A stretch of 64,000 nt of DNA from Cephalothrix simula (GCA_035591015.1 JAXIUW010229173.1:49586-113585), one strand, 5' to 3'; shown: positions 35,966 through 44,737, numbered from the stretch's first letter. The notes: generated by a model from the sequence alone, not told the origin. Program-made: numbers and translations.

Positions 35966-37267
35966 TTACCAAATATTGCCCATTTTAATCACCTCATTGC
36001 GATCTTGTCCAGTAGATACAATGCTAATCGGAACGCCGCATGCTGTAGCTATAAACTCAACATACTCCTGTGCATTCTGAGGCAACTTGTTCCAGTCATT
36101 TACGCCCTTGGTAGAGCTTTTCCAACCTTTAAGTGTTTTATATTGGGGGGTTAAACTACCATGTCGCCCCATCCACGGTGGCGGATAGAGATGTTCTTGC
36201 CCTTCGTCATCTATATACGCCGTGGCCACCATTATTTCATCAAGCTCATCTAGTATGTCTATTTTGGTGATGACTAATTTATTTACGCCATTTAGGGCTA
36301 CTGCATGCCTCAAAACGCATAAATCTAGCCAGCCCACACGCCGAGGTCGGCCAGTGGTTGCGCCAAATTCATTCCCGGCTTGTTGCAGTTTATGATTAAG
36401 GCCATCATCTTGTATTTCTGTTGGAAAAACTCCCTCGCCAACTCTGGTAGTGTAAGCCTTGGTAATGCCCACTGTACCCCCTATATGCTGCGGACTAAGC
36501 CCTGAATTAACGCTGGCTGCCGCCGCAATTGTGTTGGAAGACGTAACATAGGGATAGCTGCCATGCAAAACATCAAGCATGCAGCCTTGAGCACCCTCAA
36601 ATAGCACATTCTGACCTTGAGCTACTACAGACCTAATCATCTGTGCTGTATCGGTTAAATAGCACTTTAACTGCTCATAGTAGTGCTGATATTCCTGATA
36701 GATGGCCTCGGCATTCAGTGCCTCGCCCGAATATGAGTACACTTTTTTGAGGATGGCGTTTTTTTCAGCAATTAGCTCTGCAAACCAAGGCATAAAGCTG
36801 CTCTTAAAGCGTGGATTAAACTCATTAAAACTTATACCACAACGCCCAACTAGGTCTTCATAGGTTGGGCCGATACCACGGTGGGTAGTGCCTATTTTTT
36901 GCGAATGGCCTTCTTCACGAACCTTATCAATTAGTTTGTGATACGGCATGATCAGATTCGCACGATCACTAATCATAACTCGCTGGCTGATGCTGGCATC
37001 ACGCTCAATCAGCCGATTAAGCTCTTGCAGCAGTATTGAGGGGTCTATAACCACTCCATCAGCCAAAATTGCTTTTGTATCTGGCTGAAACACCCCCGAA
37101 GGCACAATGTTCAAAACAGACTTAACACCATCAATAACAATGGTATGCCCGGCATTATTCCCACCCTGAAAGCGCACCACTACATCAGCAAAATCAGCAA
37201 GTAAATCAACTATTTTACCCTTACCCTCATCGCCCCATTGCAATCCAACAACTACTCTTACAGACAT
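35966..37267 (-). CDS. purA: Adenylosuccinate synthetase
   Basis: Joins IMP and aspartate with GTP hydrolysis on the path to AMP. The P-loop-like QWGDEGKGKIVD (about residues 9-20), GGNNAGHT, GTTHRGIGPTYED, a GAQG-type loop (EGAQGCMLDVLHG), TTGRPRRVGWLD and the base-recognition NKLVITKIDILD are complete. Length 433 is standard. GGAGA lies eight bases before the ATG at 37267. It is upstream of glnB on the same strand with a 61-base gap; a hisZ neighbour, frequent elsewhere, is absent. Confidence 0.98.
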   Translation of the reverse strand: MSVRVVVGLQWGDEGKGKIVDLLADFADVVVRFQGGNNAGHTIVIDGVKSVLNIVPSGVFQPDTKAILADGVVIDPSILLQELNRLIERDASISQRVMISDRANLIMPYHKLIDKVREEGHSQKIGTTHRGIGPTYEDLVGRCGISFNEFNPRFKSSFMPWFAELIAEKNAILKKVYSYSGEALNAEAIYQEYQHYYEQLKCYLTDTAQMIRSVVAQGQNVLFEGAQGCMLDVLHGSYPYVTSSNTIAAAASVNSGLSPQHIGGTVGITKAYTTRVGEGVFPTEIQDDGLNHKLQQAGNEFGATTGRPRRVGWLDLCVLRHAVALNGVNKLVITKIDILDELDEIMVATAYIDDEGQEHLYPPPWMGRHGSLTPQYKTLKGWKSSTKGVNDWNKLPQNAQEYVEFIATACGVPISIVSTGQDRNEVIKMGNIW

Positions 37268-37650
37268 AAGTTTCTCCTACAAAACCAAAAACAGTATAGC
37301 AAATACTTTTTAATTCTTTAGAAAAAACAGCCCCTCATTACGAGCTTTTTGCAAAGTGCCTCTGTGCAAAGACTGTTAAACTTTTTATAATCGCAAACAT
37401 ATCGCCCAGATAGCATAAGCGAGTTCTACACTTGTACCTGGTAATGCGGTGCAGCGTCTTCTAAAGCCGCCTACTCTTTTTGATATACATGCAGCCGATA
37501 ACTAGTTGGGGTTTGCTTGGTTATGCGGTAATCTATGCAGTACTTTATACAATGCTATTCATGCGCTGCGCTTATTCTACAGATTAGCCAACACAGTGCT
37601 GAATATTTTAGTAACGCATTTTTAGATGATGCCCGCTTAGTTTTAGCAAT
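37268..37650. other. Intergenic region between divergent purA and argC
   Basis: No gene found. A TATAAT at 37386-37391 faces argC but the -35 is poor and the leader would be about 255 bases. Around 37521-37572 four 12-13-base units starting near TATGC or similar are seen (TATGCGGTAATC, TATGCAGTACTT, then weaker), a faint version of the arrays elsewhere. No ARG-box-like site could be assigned. Confidence 0.35.
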
Positions 37651-38661
37651 ATGATTAAAGTCGCCATAATTGGAGCCGCAGGTTTTTCAGGGCTAGAGCT
37701 AATCAGCCTCTTAGAGCAACACTCAGGCGCAGAACTAACTCATATAACCTCTGACAAACATGCCGGGCAGGCGTTGAGTGCCGTTTTTCCGAAGTTTGCA
37801 AGCTCAAAGCTGGTTTTCTCTACGCATGATGCCGATTGTAGCTCTGCTGATGTAGCTTTTTTGGCCATACCGAATAAAGCTAGCCTCAGTAAGGCCGTTG
37901 AACTTTGCCAGAGTGGTTTGCGGGTCATTGATTTATCAGGAGCTTTTCGCCTTAAAGATCAATCTCTTTATCCCATTCATTATGGCTTTGAACACAGCGC
38001 AACCGATTGGTTGCAGAAGGCTGTTTATGGCTTGCCTGAGTTATTTGCAAATGATATTCGCCAAGCCCAGCTTATAGCCAACCCCGGTTGCTATGCTATT
38101 TGCTCGCTACTGGGGCTACTACCCTTAAAAGAGCTGGTGGAGCAGTTGCATCAGCCACCAATTATTGATGCTAAGTCTGGCGTATCAGGTGCCGGTGGAC
38201 GCACCGAAGATGATTCAATGCGCTATATGCGCATCAATGAAAACTTTAGGGCCTACAAGCTGTTCTGCCATCAGCACCAACCTGAAATAGCAGCTTGGTT
38301 TGCGGCATCTAGTCATAGTCCGCCAAGTAGCATGACCGAGGTTACGTTCACGCCCCACTTATTACCCCTAGAGCGTGGAATATTAGGCACTATCTATCTC
38401 AACTTCAAAACTCCGCAACCCGATTTATATCAGCGCTATCAAGATTATTATGCCCAAAATCAGCAAGTAATCGTGCTGCCCGAGGGTGCTGATAACGAGC
38501 TTGGCCATGTTCAGCGCACCAATCTTTGTGCGCTTAGCCTTCATTCTAGCTCTGATGGACTGCGCTGGACGGTCGTTAGTGCCATAGATAACTTGCTGCG
38601 AGGTGCTAGCGGAAATGCCTTAGACTGCTTAAATATTGCCTTTGGAATCAAAGCTAATTGA
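37651..38661 (+). CDS. argC: N-acetyl-gamma-glutamyl-phosphate reductase
   Basis: Third step of arginine synthesis, reducing N-acetylglutamyl phosphate to the semialdehyde with NADPH. The N-terminal nucleotide loop IIGAAGFSGLELISLLEQH is present. The catalytic Cys lies in the NPGCYAI motif (about residue 147). The DLSGAFR, YGLPEL, DAKSGVSGAGG and HQHQPEI motifs match the family. Length 336 fits the long-type ArgC. The next gene, miaA, begins at the base after the stop codon. argA is 35 kb away and argB is not in the window. Confidence 0.96.
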   Translation: MIKVAIIGAAGFSGLELISLLEQHSGAELTHITSDKHAGQALSAVFPKFASSKLVFSTHDADCSSADVAFLAIPNKASLSKAVELCQSGLRVIDLSGAFRLKDQSLYPIHYGFEHSATDWLQKAVYGLPELFANDIRQAQLIANPGCYAICSLLGLLPLKELVEQLHQPPIIDAKSGVSGAGGRTEDDSMRYMRINENFRAYKLFCHQHQPEIAAWFAASSHSPPSSMTEVTFTPHLLPLERGILGTIYLNFKTPQPDLYQRYQDYYAQNQQVIVLPEGADNELGHVQRTNLCALSLHSSSDGLRWTVVSAIDNLLRGASGNALDCLNIAFGIKAN

Positions 38662-39606
38662 ATGTCTTATCCGCCTCTATTTGCTATTGTTGGCCCCACT
38701 GCCAGCGGTAAAAGTGAGTTGGCACTACGCATAGCTCTGACTGAACAGGCCGAGATTATCAGTGCTGATTCAGCCTTAGTTTATCGGCAGATGGACGTTG
38801 GAACTGCCAAGCCATCATTATTGCATCGTCAGTACGTTAATCATCATTTAATTGATATACTTAACCTTAACCAATTATATTCGGCTGGCGAATTTGTACG
38901 GAATGCTCAAAGCTGCTTGCTTGATATTCAACGGCGTGGACACGCAGCCATTATTTGCGGTGGCACCGGGCTATATGTACGTAGCCTGCTTGAAGGCATA
39001 GTTGATGTGCCGCCCATCTCACCGGCCATACTCAAAAAAGTAGAGCTCTTTTTTAACAAATATGGTGCCTCGCACTGCTATGAAATTATTGCCAATAACT
39101 CTGGTCAACCCCACTTTGAACCAAATGATAGCCAGCGCATCAAGCGTGCCTTGGCGGTGCTTTGGGCTACCGGAAAGCCGCTGGCCAGCTATCAAACTCA
39201 TCGTTATAATCAAAAAAACAGCAATTCCATCAATGCCAAAACCATGGCCGTACTCTGGCCACGTGAGGAGTTATATCATCGTATTAATCAACGTGTTATC
39301 ACCATGATAGACTGTGGCTTCAAAGCCGAAGTTGAGGGCTTGCTTGACCAAGGTTATAGCCCCAATTTGCCTGCTCTGCGTATTATTGGCTACCGAGAGA
39401 TGATTGAGTGCATCAAAGGCGAGATCACTTTAGATGAGGCCATTTCAATCATTCAACAACGCAGTCGGCATTATGCTAAACGTCAAATCACTTGGTTTTC
39501 AAAGTATAACAATGTAGAATGGGTGGCGTTTGACAACATTAATCGCATCATAGATGCGGGGCATGAATGGTTACAGAACAGCTCAAGAACTAATGAAAAA
39601 ATATAG
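38662..39606 (+). CDS. miaA: tRNA dimethylallyltransferase
   Basis: Adds a dimethylallyl group to A37 of tRNAs that read codons starting with U. The P-loop GPTASGKSELAL (residues about 10-21), SADSALVYRQMDVGTAKP, the GGTGLYVRSLLEG block and the C-terminal RSRHYAKRQITWF are diagnostic. Length 314 is typical. The start ATG immediately follows the argC stop, so translation is coupled. The usual downstream hfq is absent; an unrecognised gene overlaps the last 44 bases. Confidence 0.97.
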   Translation: MSYPPLFAIVGPTASGKSELALRIALTEQAEIISADSALVYRQMDVGTAKPSLLHRQYVNHHLIDILNLNQLYSAGEFVRNAQSCLLDIQRRGHAAIICGGTGLYVRSLLEGIVDVPPISPAILKKVELFFNKYGASHCYEIIANNSGQPHFEPNDSQRIKRALAVLWATGKPLASYQTHRYNQKNSNSINAKTMAVLWPREELYHRINQRVITMIDCGFKAEVEGLLDQGYSPNLPALRIIGYREMIECIKGEITLDEAISIIQQRSRHYAKRQITWFSKYNNVEWVAFDNINRIIDAGHEWLQNSSRTNEKI

Positions 39607-39973
39607 TATTGGCAATGAGAATTACCTAGTTTTTGACAGTAATTTAGCCGATAACGTTATCTATCTGCACTTTATATGGGGCAAGAAGGATTTTAGAATT
39701 TATCTGGAAAAAACCGCAGCTGGCAATCATGATACCGAGGCTAAGGATGGCAATACATACTCAGCCGTAAAACTTGAATACCTCAATAAATACAAGTGGT
39801 ATCGTTATGACAAGCTGGTTGGCCATGGTTTAGCTCATGATGAAATTCGCTTCGTCAACAACGGTTCGGTGCGTTTTGTGGAATTGCCCAAAGACTTCTA
39901 TGACTGCGCCCTTGATTTAGCCTGCCAAGTATTTGAGCTTACTAGATCGCACAAAGGCAAGTCTGCAAGTTAA
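39563..39973 (+). CDS. Hypothetical protein overlapping the miaA end
   Basis: Not recognised. About 136 residues from the ATG at 39563; a later ATG at 39593 (126 residues) is also possible. It is soluble, aromatic-rich and mainly beta in appearance (NYLVFDSNLADNVIYLHFIWGKKDFRIYL), with a short helical end containing the only two cysteines. No signal or motif is seen. Overlap with miaA suggests co-transcription, occupying the position where hfq lies in many gammaproteobacteria, but there is no Sm-fold sequence, so it is not Hfq. Confidence 0.55.
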   Translation: MNGYRTAQELMKKYSIGNENYLVFDSNLADNVIYLHFIWGKKDFRIYLEKTAAGNHDTEAKDGNTYSAVKLEYLNKYKWYRYDKLVGHGLAHDEIRFVNNGSVRFVELPKDFYDCALDLACQVFELTRSHKGKSAS

Positions 39974-40121
39974 TGGCTTGGCATTATTCAGTTTTAAGCC
40001 GAAATTCATGCGAAAGGCCTCCTATACTAGGGCATCTATCTTTACACTAAGTCATAGCCACTATCTTTTGCGGCGGTTTCTGTAGCTGGGTTTTGCTTTT
40101 GATAGTAAAGCTCACTGCACC

Positions 40122-40286
40122 CAAATAAAGCCCTTATCGGGATGCTCGCTCTTATCTTGCCGAGGCGATAATCACCGAATAGAGCCCTGTCGAGAGGCGG
40201 TGAATCTTGCTTGTTTTGCCGAGACAATAAGTTCAAATAAAGCACTTTCAGAGGTAAGAGTCTTATTTTGTCTTACCGAAGCAGCC
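40122..40286. repeat. Three degenerate direct repeats of about 54-58 bases
   Basis: Units begin at 40122, 40176 and 40234 with CAAATAAAGC, CGAATAGAGC and CAAATAAAGC. Each also contains a CTTATCTTGCCGAGG-like block (CTTATCTTGCCGAGG, CTTGTTTTGCCGAGA, CTTATTTTGTCTTACCGA). They lie at the start of the gene-free stretch 39974-41200; ORFs that can be drawn across them look accidental. Confidence 0.6.
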
Positions 40287-40330
40287 TCCTCAAAATTGAA
40301 GAAACTCCTTGTTACCGGCAGTGAGGCTTC

Positions 40331-40388
40331 GTGAGGGGGGCTAGTCCCCCTCACCCTCACCCAAGTGGGGAGCTGCTGCGCTCCCCAC
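40331..40388. repeat. Two perfect 9-bp hairpins in series
   Basis: Hairpin one: arms GTGAGGGGG and CCCCCTCAC with a 6-base loop, 40331-40354. Hairpin two: arms GTGGGGAGC and GCTCCCCAC with loop TGCTGC, 40365-40388. The two stems are ten bases apart and GC-rich against an AT-richer background. There is no T-run, so this is not a simple terminator. It resembles REP-type elements. Confidence 0.7.
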
Positions 40389-40637
40389 ACCCCTAGCAAC
40401 GGTGCTTATTCTTTGCCTTTAGGTATAGTACATGGCTCACTCTATTAGCTACAGAAGTTAGCTAACATGGGCTTTAAGCTGGCTGGCATTTTTAGTAATC
40501 CTCTTAATAGTCTAGTCGCTTTTTTTACCTTTAGCACAATCCTATAGGTAGGGGCTAAAGTTTGTTGATTGGCTATAGGCGCAAAGCAATTCTTTTGCTT
40601 CCTAAAACCCCTTTCGGTCTAAGTATTAGCAATATTT

Positions 40638-40821
40638 GACTAAGCTAGGCTGTATAACATCAAGCCTTTTTGGCCGAAGGCGTGAGCCTTCGGCCAAGTC
40701 TGAGAGTGCAGAGAGCTGGCTCTCTGCCGGGGTTGTTAGGGGTGGAACCCCTAACCCTAAACACTTTGCCAGATAACCTTGCTTACTTACATGAGTGCAA
40801 GGCAATTCTCTATTGCCTTGC
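40638..40821 (+). repeat. Multi-hairpin repeat element, copy 1
   Basis: Four stems lie in a row. A (40670-40697): TTGGCCGAAGGC / GCCTTCGGCCAA. B (40708-40727): GCAGAGAGC / GCTCTCTGC. C (40735-40755): GTTAGGGGT / ACCCCTAAC. F (40797-40821): GCAAGGCAAT / ATTGCCTTGC with loop TCTCT. The block A-C is flanked by imperfect inverted ends (left about 40638-40660, right about 40768-40791). The rest of the gene-free region 40430-41200 has only a weak hairpin at 41043-41070. Confidence 0.8.
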
Positions 40822-41200
40822 CGGTGCAGAGCCTCTAACCCTAGCCATTTTGATGACTTGCTTTGCCTTCACGACCGAGCGAGCGAGCAATATCTAACTT
40901 CAAAGAAAGTGGCTAGTTGAAGCCCTTAATGCGCTCGCACACCTACAACAAGCTCGCATCAACACCTCAGTAACGTCAAGACAAACTTCTAGCGCAACGC
41001 AGAACTGACTGCGACCGACAAAAAAATCAAAAAATAAAGGACAGAGGGGATACGAAAAACGCACCCCTCTACTAGGCAGTGTAGATGCGGGCAACAACCC
41101 TGTTCCCCTATGCACCTACCTGTGTATGGACGGAAATAATTGGTGAGATTTTTCCTACGTTACCCGGTAAAAACCGATGGGCACGAGGGGTATGTATAAC

Positions 41201-41479
41201 CTACTTAGAAGAAACAGCCTCCTTCAATGCTTTGCCCATTCTGAAGCGAACAACTTTAGTTGCTGGAATGGTTATTTCTTTTCCTGTTTGCGGATTGCGA
41301 CCTCGGCGCTCATCACGCGCAGAAACCGAGAAAGATCCGAAACCCGTAAAAGAAATCGAATCACCTCTACTCAAGAGATCTTTTATCTCCGCCAAAGCAC
41401 TATCTAAGAATTCGCCTGCCTTTGCCTGACTTACTTTATTTTTCTTTGCCAAAGTGACAATCAGATCTGCCTTAGTCAT
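41201..41479 (-). CDS. hup: HU-family DNA-binding protein
   Basis: A 92-residue histone-like protein that bends and compacts DNA. The helical dimerisation part (MTKADLIVTLAKKNKVSQAKAGEFLDSALAEI), the segment SFTGFGSFSVSARDERRGRNPQTGKEITIPA and the RFRMGKALKEAV end are canonical. The beta-arm tip NPQTGK contains the intercalating proline. GGAGA lies before the ATG. HU is favoured over IHF by its sequence and length. It stands alone, with a long gene-free repeat region downstream and a 262-base gap upstream. Confidence 0.95.
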   Translation of the reverse strand: MTKADLIVTLAKKNKVSQAKAGEFLDSALAEIKDLLSRGDSISFTGFGSFSVSARDERRGRNPQTGKEITIPATKVVRFRMGKALKEAVSSK

Positions 41480-41765
41480 TCAATTTCTCCAATATAAAAT
41501 GTTCCCAAATACCGCAGAAAGCATTCCTATAGTCAATTCTAATAGGATAGCATTTTAGTACCACGCCTCTGCTTACCTAATACATTAACAAGTATCATAT
41601 AAGTTTATTATAATCTTGGCAACCATATTCAAGATTTTTTTGTAAGGTTAAAACTTTGTAATAGGTATTGCTTAATCACCTTGATAAGTCTTATAATATT
41701 CGCAAAGCTGGTCTGACAGGCTGCGCCATACAAAGTTAGTATTGAAGCAATATTTTATTGTTTTT

Positions 41766-42194
41766 ATGATGAAGAAAATTTTCACAACAAGTTCAGAAAA
41801 ATCACTTATTGCAAAACATAAGGCACAAGTTTCGACTATTTTTTCTTATCAGCATCGTCTCATATCAGAATTATTTCGGCTACAGCTAATATCGCAGGCT
41901 ATTTATGGAGTGCTGATTGTATACTTGATTTTCAGCAATAGTGAAATTATAACCTACGATATTTTGAGTTTGGCTTTAATCGCTGGCTTAGCAGTTTTAC
42001 TTTTTGGTGGTTGGCTATTTGTGCTTAGAGAGTATAAAAAATATTCTTCCGTTAATAGCAACATTGGCGAGATATTAAATTTTTCAGAAGCCAGATCAGA
42101 CAAGTTCAAAGAATGTCCGTACTGTAATAAGATACTTAAAATGCATGACGATGACTGTGATAACTGCGCCATGTCAAGTGTCTTATTAAATTAA
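41766..42194 (+). CDS. Two-helix membrane protein with C-terminal zinc ribbon
   Basis: Unknown protein. From the ATG at 41766 (142 residues) there are two transmembrane helices at about 40-60 (LQLISQAIYGVLIVYLIF) and 68-90 (LSLALIAGLAVLLFGGWLFVL). The C-terminal domain contains CPYC and CDNC pairs separated by 12 residues, a rubredoxin-like zinc ribbon. A TTG at 41742 is in frame, but a tandem ATG-ATG is the more likely start. queA begins two bases after the stop, so it is co-transcribed with it. The role is not evident. Confidence 0.6.
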   Translation: MMKKIFTTSSEKSLIAKHKAQVSTIFSYQHRLISELFRLQLISQAIYGVLIVYLIFSNSEIITYDILSLALIAGLAVLLFGGWLFVLREYKKYSSVNSNIGEILNFSEARSDKFKECPYCNKILKMHDDDCDNCAMSSVLLN

Positions 42195-42196
42195 AT

Positions 42197-43237
42197 ATGC
42201 TGCATAATACTAGCACCTACAACTATCACCTCCCCACCGAATTAATTGCCAAACAGCCCCTTGAACCCCGTGATAGCTCACGGATGCTCTGGGTTAACCG
42301 AAATCGTGGCCAGCTTAAGCATTTGGCCTTTCTTGATTTAGCACAAGTTTTGCCGCAAAGAGCCTTATTAGTGTTCAACAACACACGTGTTATGGCTTGG
42401 AATCTGCGGGGCTTTATCAGGAGCATTCCCATAGATTTATTGCTGACCGAAGCACTCTCAGACGGTTTGTTTAGAGCCTTAGTCCGCAAGCTCCGCCGCC
42501 TAAAAATTGGCGACCTAATTAAGTTTGACGATGCCCAACTTAGCGCTCAGCTTGTAGAAAAGTGCGCTGATGGACAAGCTCTACTGCGCTTTAATAATCC
42601 GCAGCTACTCAAAGAATATGTAGAGCAGCATGGCTTGCCGCCCCTGCCACCCTATCTGCATCCAGAAAAAATGAGCGTTCCCGAACTTAAAGAGCATCTA
42701 AAACGCTATCAAACAACCTATGCTGCTATTGATGGAGCAGTTGCTGCGCCTACTGCTGGCCTGCACTTTACCGACAATGCGTTGGCAGCATTGGCTGAAT
42801 TTGATAAGGCATACATAACCTTGCATACTAATTTGGGAACATTCAAACCTCTTCAAACCGATGATATTCGTCAGCATTCAATGCATCAAGAGCTGTATCA
42901 GATTAATGCCTCTGCCACCGCAATGATTAAGACTGCTCTAGCCGAAGGGCGACCCATTATTGCCATTGGAACAACCACCGTTAGAGCTTTAGAAAGTTGG
43001 GCTAGTCATAATATGCCCGTTATGGAAGAAATGTTTCCAAGTAAGTTATATATTTTCCCTCCATTTTATTTTAGAATAGTCAGCGGATTGTTGACTAATT
43101 TTCACCAGCCTAAAAGCACTCTGTTGTTGCTGGTTTCGGCGCTTGCCGGAGCTGAAGTATTAGCAAAGGCCTATGCTTCTGCCATAGAACAACGTTATCG
43201 CTTTTTGAGCTATGGCGACTGCATGCTGATTACCTAA
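42197..43237 (+). CDS. queA: S-adenosylmethionine:tRNA ribosyltransferase-isomerase
   Basis: Transfers ribose from S-adenosylmethionine to 7-aminomethyl-7-deazaguanine in tRNA, making epoxyqueuosine. The start YNYHLPTELIAKQPLEPRDSSRM is canonical. VFNNTRVM, the GLPPLPPYL block, AAPTAGLHFT, HTNLGTFKP, the IAIGTTTVRALES motif and TNFHQPKSTLLLLVSALAG complete it. Length 346 is normal. The usual partner tgt does not follow; fabF begins nine bases after the stop. Confidence 0.97.
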   Translation: MLHNTSTYNYHLPTELIAKQPLEPRDSSRMLWVNRNRGQLKHLAFLDLAQVLPQRALLVFNNTRVMAWNLRGFIRSIPIDLLLTEALSDGLFRALVRKLRRLKIGDLIKFDDAQLSAQLVEKCADGQALLRFNNPQLLKEYVEQHGLPPLPPYLHPEKMSVPELKEHLKRYQTTYAAIDGAVAAPTAGLHFTDNALAALAEFDKAYITLHTNLGTFKPLQTDDIRQHSMHQELYQINASATAMIKTALAEGRPIIAIGTTTVRALESWASHNMPVMEEMFPSKLYIFPPFYFRIVSGLLTNFHQPKSTLLLLVSALAGAEVLAKAYASAIEQRYRFLSYGDCMLIT

Positions 43238-43246
43238 GGGCAAAAA

Positions 43247-44476
43247 TTGGCCACCGAAAAAAGATTAGTAATAACTGGGCTGGGTGTATTGAGTTGCATC
43301 GGTAACGATGTAGATTCTTTTTGGCAAGCGTTGGCTTCGGGAAAATCGGGCATCGCCCCGTTTGACCCCATGCCTGAAGATGAGTTTTTACTCACCGACC
43401 AAGGCGGTCAGGTGCGAGGCTTTGAACCTTTGGGCAAGCAGTATCGCCGTATGGAGCGGTTTAGCCAGTTTGCAACTAAGACTAGTTTTGACGCCCTTGC
43501 CATGGCTGGCCTCAGCGACTTAAGCCAGCTAGACAAAGAGCGTTGTGGTGTTGTTTTTGGGAATGCTACCGGCGGACTCATTCGTGTGCTTGAAGGTTAT
43601 TCTAAATACAAAACTAAGAATGGTCGTGTTCATCCACTGATGGTGCCGTTAGTCATCAGCAACATGGTCTCTGGCAACGTGGCCATTACAACCGGCTTTA
43701 ATGGCCCTAATCTAGCCGTAAACACTGCCTGCGCATCAGGCAATCATGCCATTGCTACCGCCGCTGGCCTAATTAAAAGCAACCAAGCTGACTTAGTCAT
43801 CGCTGGCGGTTCAGATACTAATCTTAACACCTACATCATTAATTCTTATGCCTCGCTGACCGCACTATCATCACGCAAATGTTTGCCGACTGAGGCTAGC
43901 TGCCCCTTCAGTAAAAACCGGGACGGTTTTGTGATCGCCGAGGGCAGTGGCGCACTGGTTATTGAAAGTCTTGAACATGCCACCCAGCGCAAAGTCAATA
44001 TTTTAGCTGAATTAAGCGGTTTCGGCCTCACCAATGACTCCTTCCATATTACTGCGCCCGACCCGCAGTATAACCAAACTAGTCGGGCGATGCAGCTGGC
44101 CTTGGATACGGCGAACCTCAAACCGCAGGATATCTCGTATATCAATGCCCATGGAACATCAACTCCGCTCAATGACCTTTACGAAACCCGAGCTATTGAG
44201 CGCATTTTTCCTGACCCACCACCGGTAAGCTCATTCAAATCTATGATTGGGCACTGCCTCACTGGTGCAGCAGCCATTGAGGCCGTAGGTTCGGTAATGG
44301 CCTTGCAAAAGGGCATTATTCCGCCAACCATCAACCTCCATGAGCCAGACCCAGAGCTAACCTTAGACTATGTACCCCTCAAGGCACGTCAGGCTAATTT
44401 AGAGCATGTGATGAGCAATTCTTTTGGCTTTGGTGGGCATAATTCAGCCATCATTCTTTCACGCTTTAGGGCTTAA
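43247..44476 (+). CDS. fabF: Beta-ketoacyl-ACP synthase II type
   Basis: Elongates acyl-ACP by condensation with malonyl-ACP. The catalytic triad is visible: Cys162 in VNTACASGNHA, His in INAHGTSTPLND (about 302) and His in KSMIGHCLTGAAA (about 339). GFGGHNSAIIL closes the protein. 409 residues is the normal length. The start codon is TTG with AAGGG just upstream, nine bases after queA. There is no acpP or fabG beside it, so it may be a dedicated or secondary synthase, such as one for lipid or secondary products. An HNH nuclease remnant abuts its 3' end. Confidence 0.92.
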   Translation: MATEKRLVITGLGVLSCIGNDVDSFWQALASGKSGIAPFDPMPEDEFLLTDQGGQVRGFEPLGKQYRRMERFSQFATKTSFDALAMAGLSDLSQLDKERCGVVFGNATGGLIRVLEGYSKYKTKNGRVHPLMVPLVISNMVSGNVAITTGFNGPNLAVNTACASGNHAIATAAGLIKSNQADLVIAGGSDTNLNTYIINSYASLTALSSRKCLPTEASCPFSKNRDGFVIAEGSGALVIESLEHATQRKVNILAELSGFGLTNDSFHITAPDPQYNQTSRAMQLALDTANLKPQDISYINAHGTSTPLNDLYETRAIERIFPDPPPVSSFKSMIGHCLTGAAAIEAVGSVMALQKGIIPPTINLHEPDPELTLDYVPLKARQANLEHVMSNSFGFGGHNSAIILSRFRA

Positions 44477-44630
44477 GAACACAATTAACCGCAGTCTTTC
44501 GCAGTCCAAAGGCGGCTCCGACCACTTAGATAATCTGCAACTGCTATGCTCAGCATGCAATTCTGACAAGGGCACAAAATCGCAGGCAGAGTTTATTGCC
44601 GAACTCAAAAAACAAGGCCTGAGGCACTAA
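44475..44630 (+). pseudogene. Remnant of an HNH endonuclease C-terminus
   Basis: The frame through this stretch reads SQSKGGSDHLDNLQLLCSACN and then SDKGTK, which is the core of the HNH zinc-finger nuclease motif with its Asn-His and two Cys, followed by a helical end and a stop. The N-terminal half of the domain, with the first HH pair, is absent; the frame runs instead into the fabF coding end. It is read here as a truncated, non-functional leftover. The complete parent may have been an HNH nuclease or a restriction/modification protein. Confidence 0.6.
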
Positions 44631-44673
44631 AACCTCTAAAAACTACAACCGGCTGCATCCCTTGTAAAATCTG

Positions 44674-44682
44674 TGCTAGAAT
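44674..44682 (+). promoter_or_regulatory. Possible extended -10 element before ftsH
   Basis: TGC-TAGAAT has the extended -10 form, 56 bases before the ftsH start, and the same nine bases occur before argA at 1218-1226. No convincing -35 accompanies it. Confidence 0.35.
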
Positions 44683-44737
44683 CTAGAGTCTCTGAAGCGT
44701 AACCCTGTAATGACTTATATTTTGACGAGGTTTTAAT

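Noticed and set aside
40042-40399. Open frames on the minus strand across 40042-40245 and 40172-40399
   Set aside because: They run through the 55-base repeats and the two GC-rich hairpins; open frames here come from repeat composition, with no ribosome site or family resemblance.
40670-40897. 75-codon frame over the multi-hairpin element
   Set aside because: It reads straight through three perfect hairpins; the sequence is better explained as structure than as protein.
41085-41429. 114-codon plus-strand frame across the HU gene
   Set aside because: Antisense shadow of the well-conserved HU gene.
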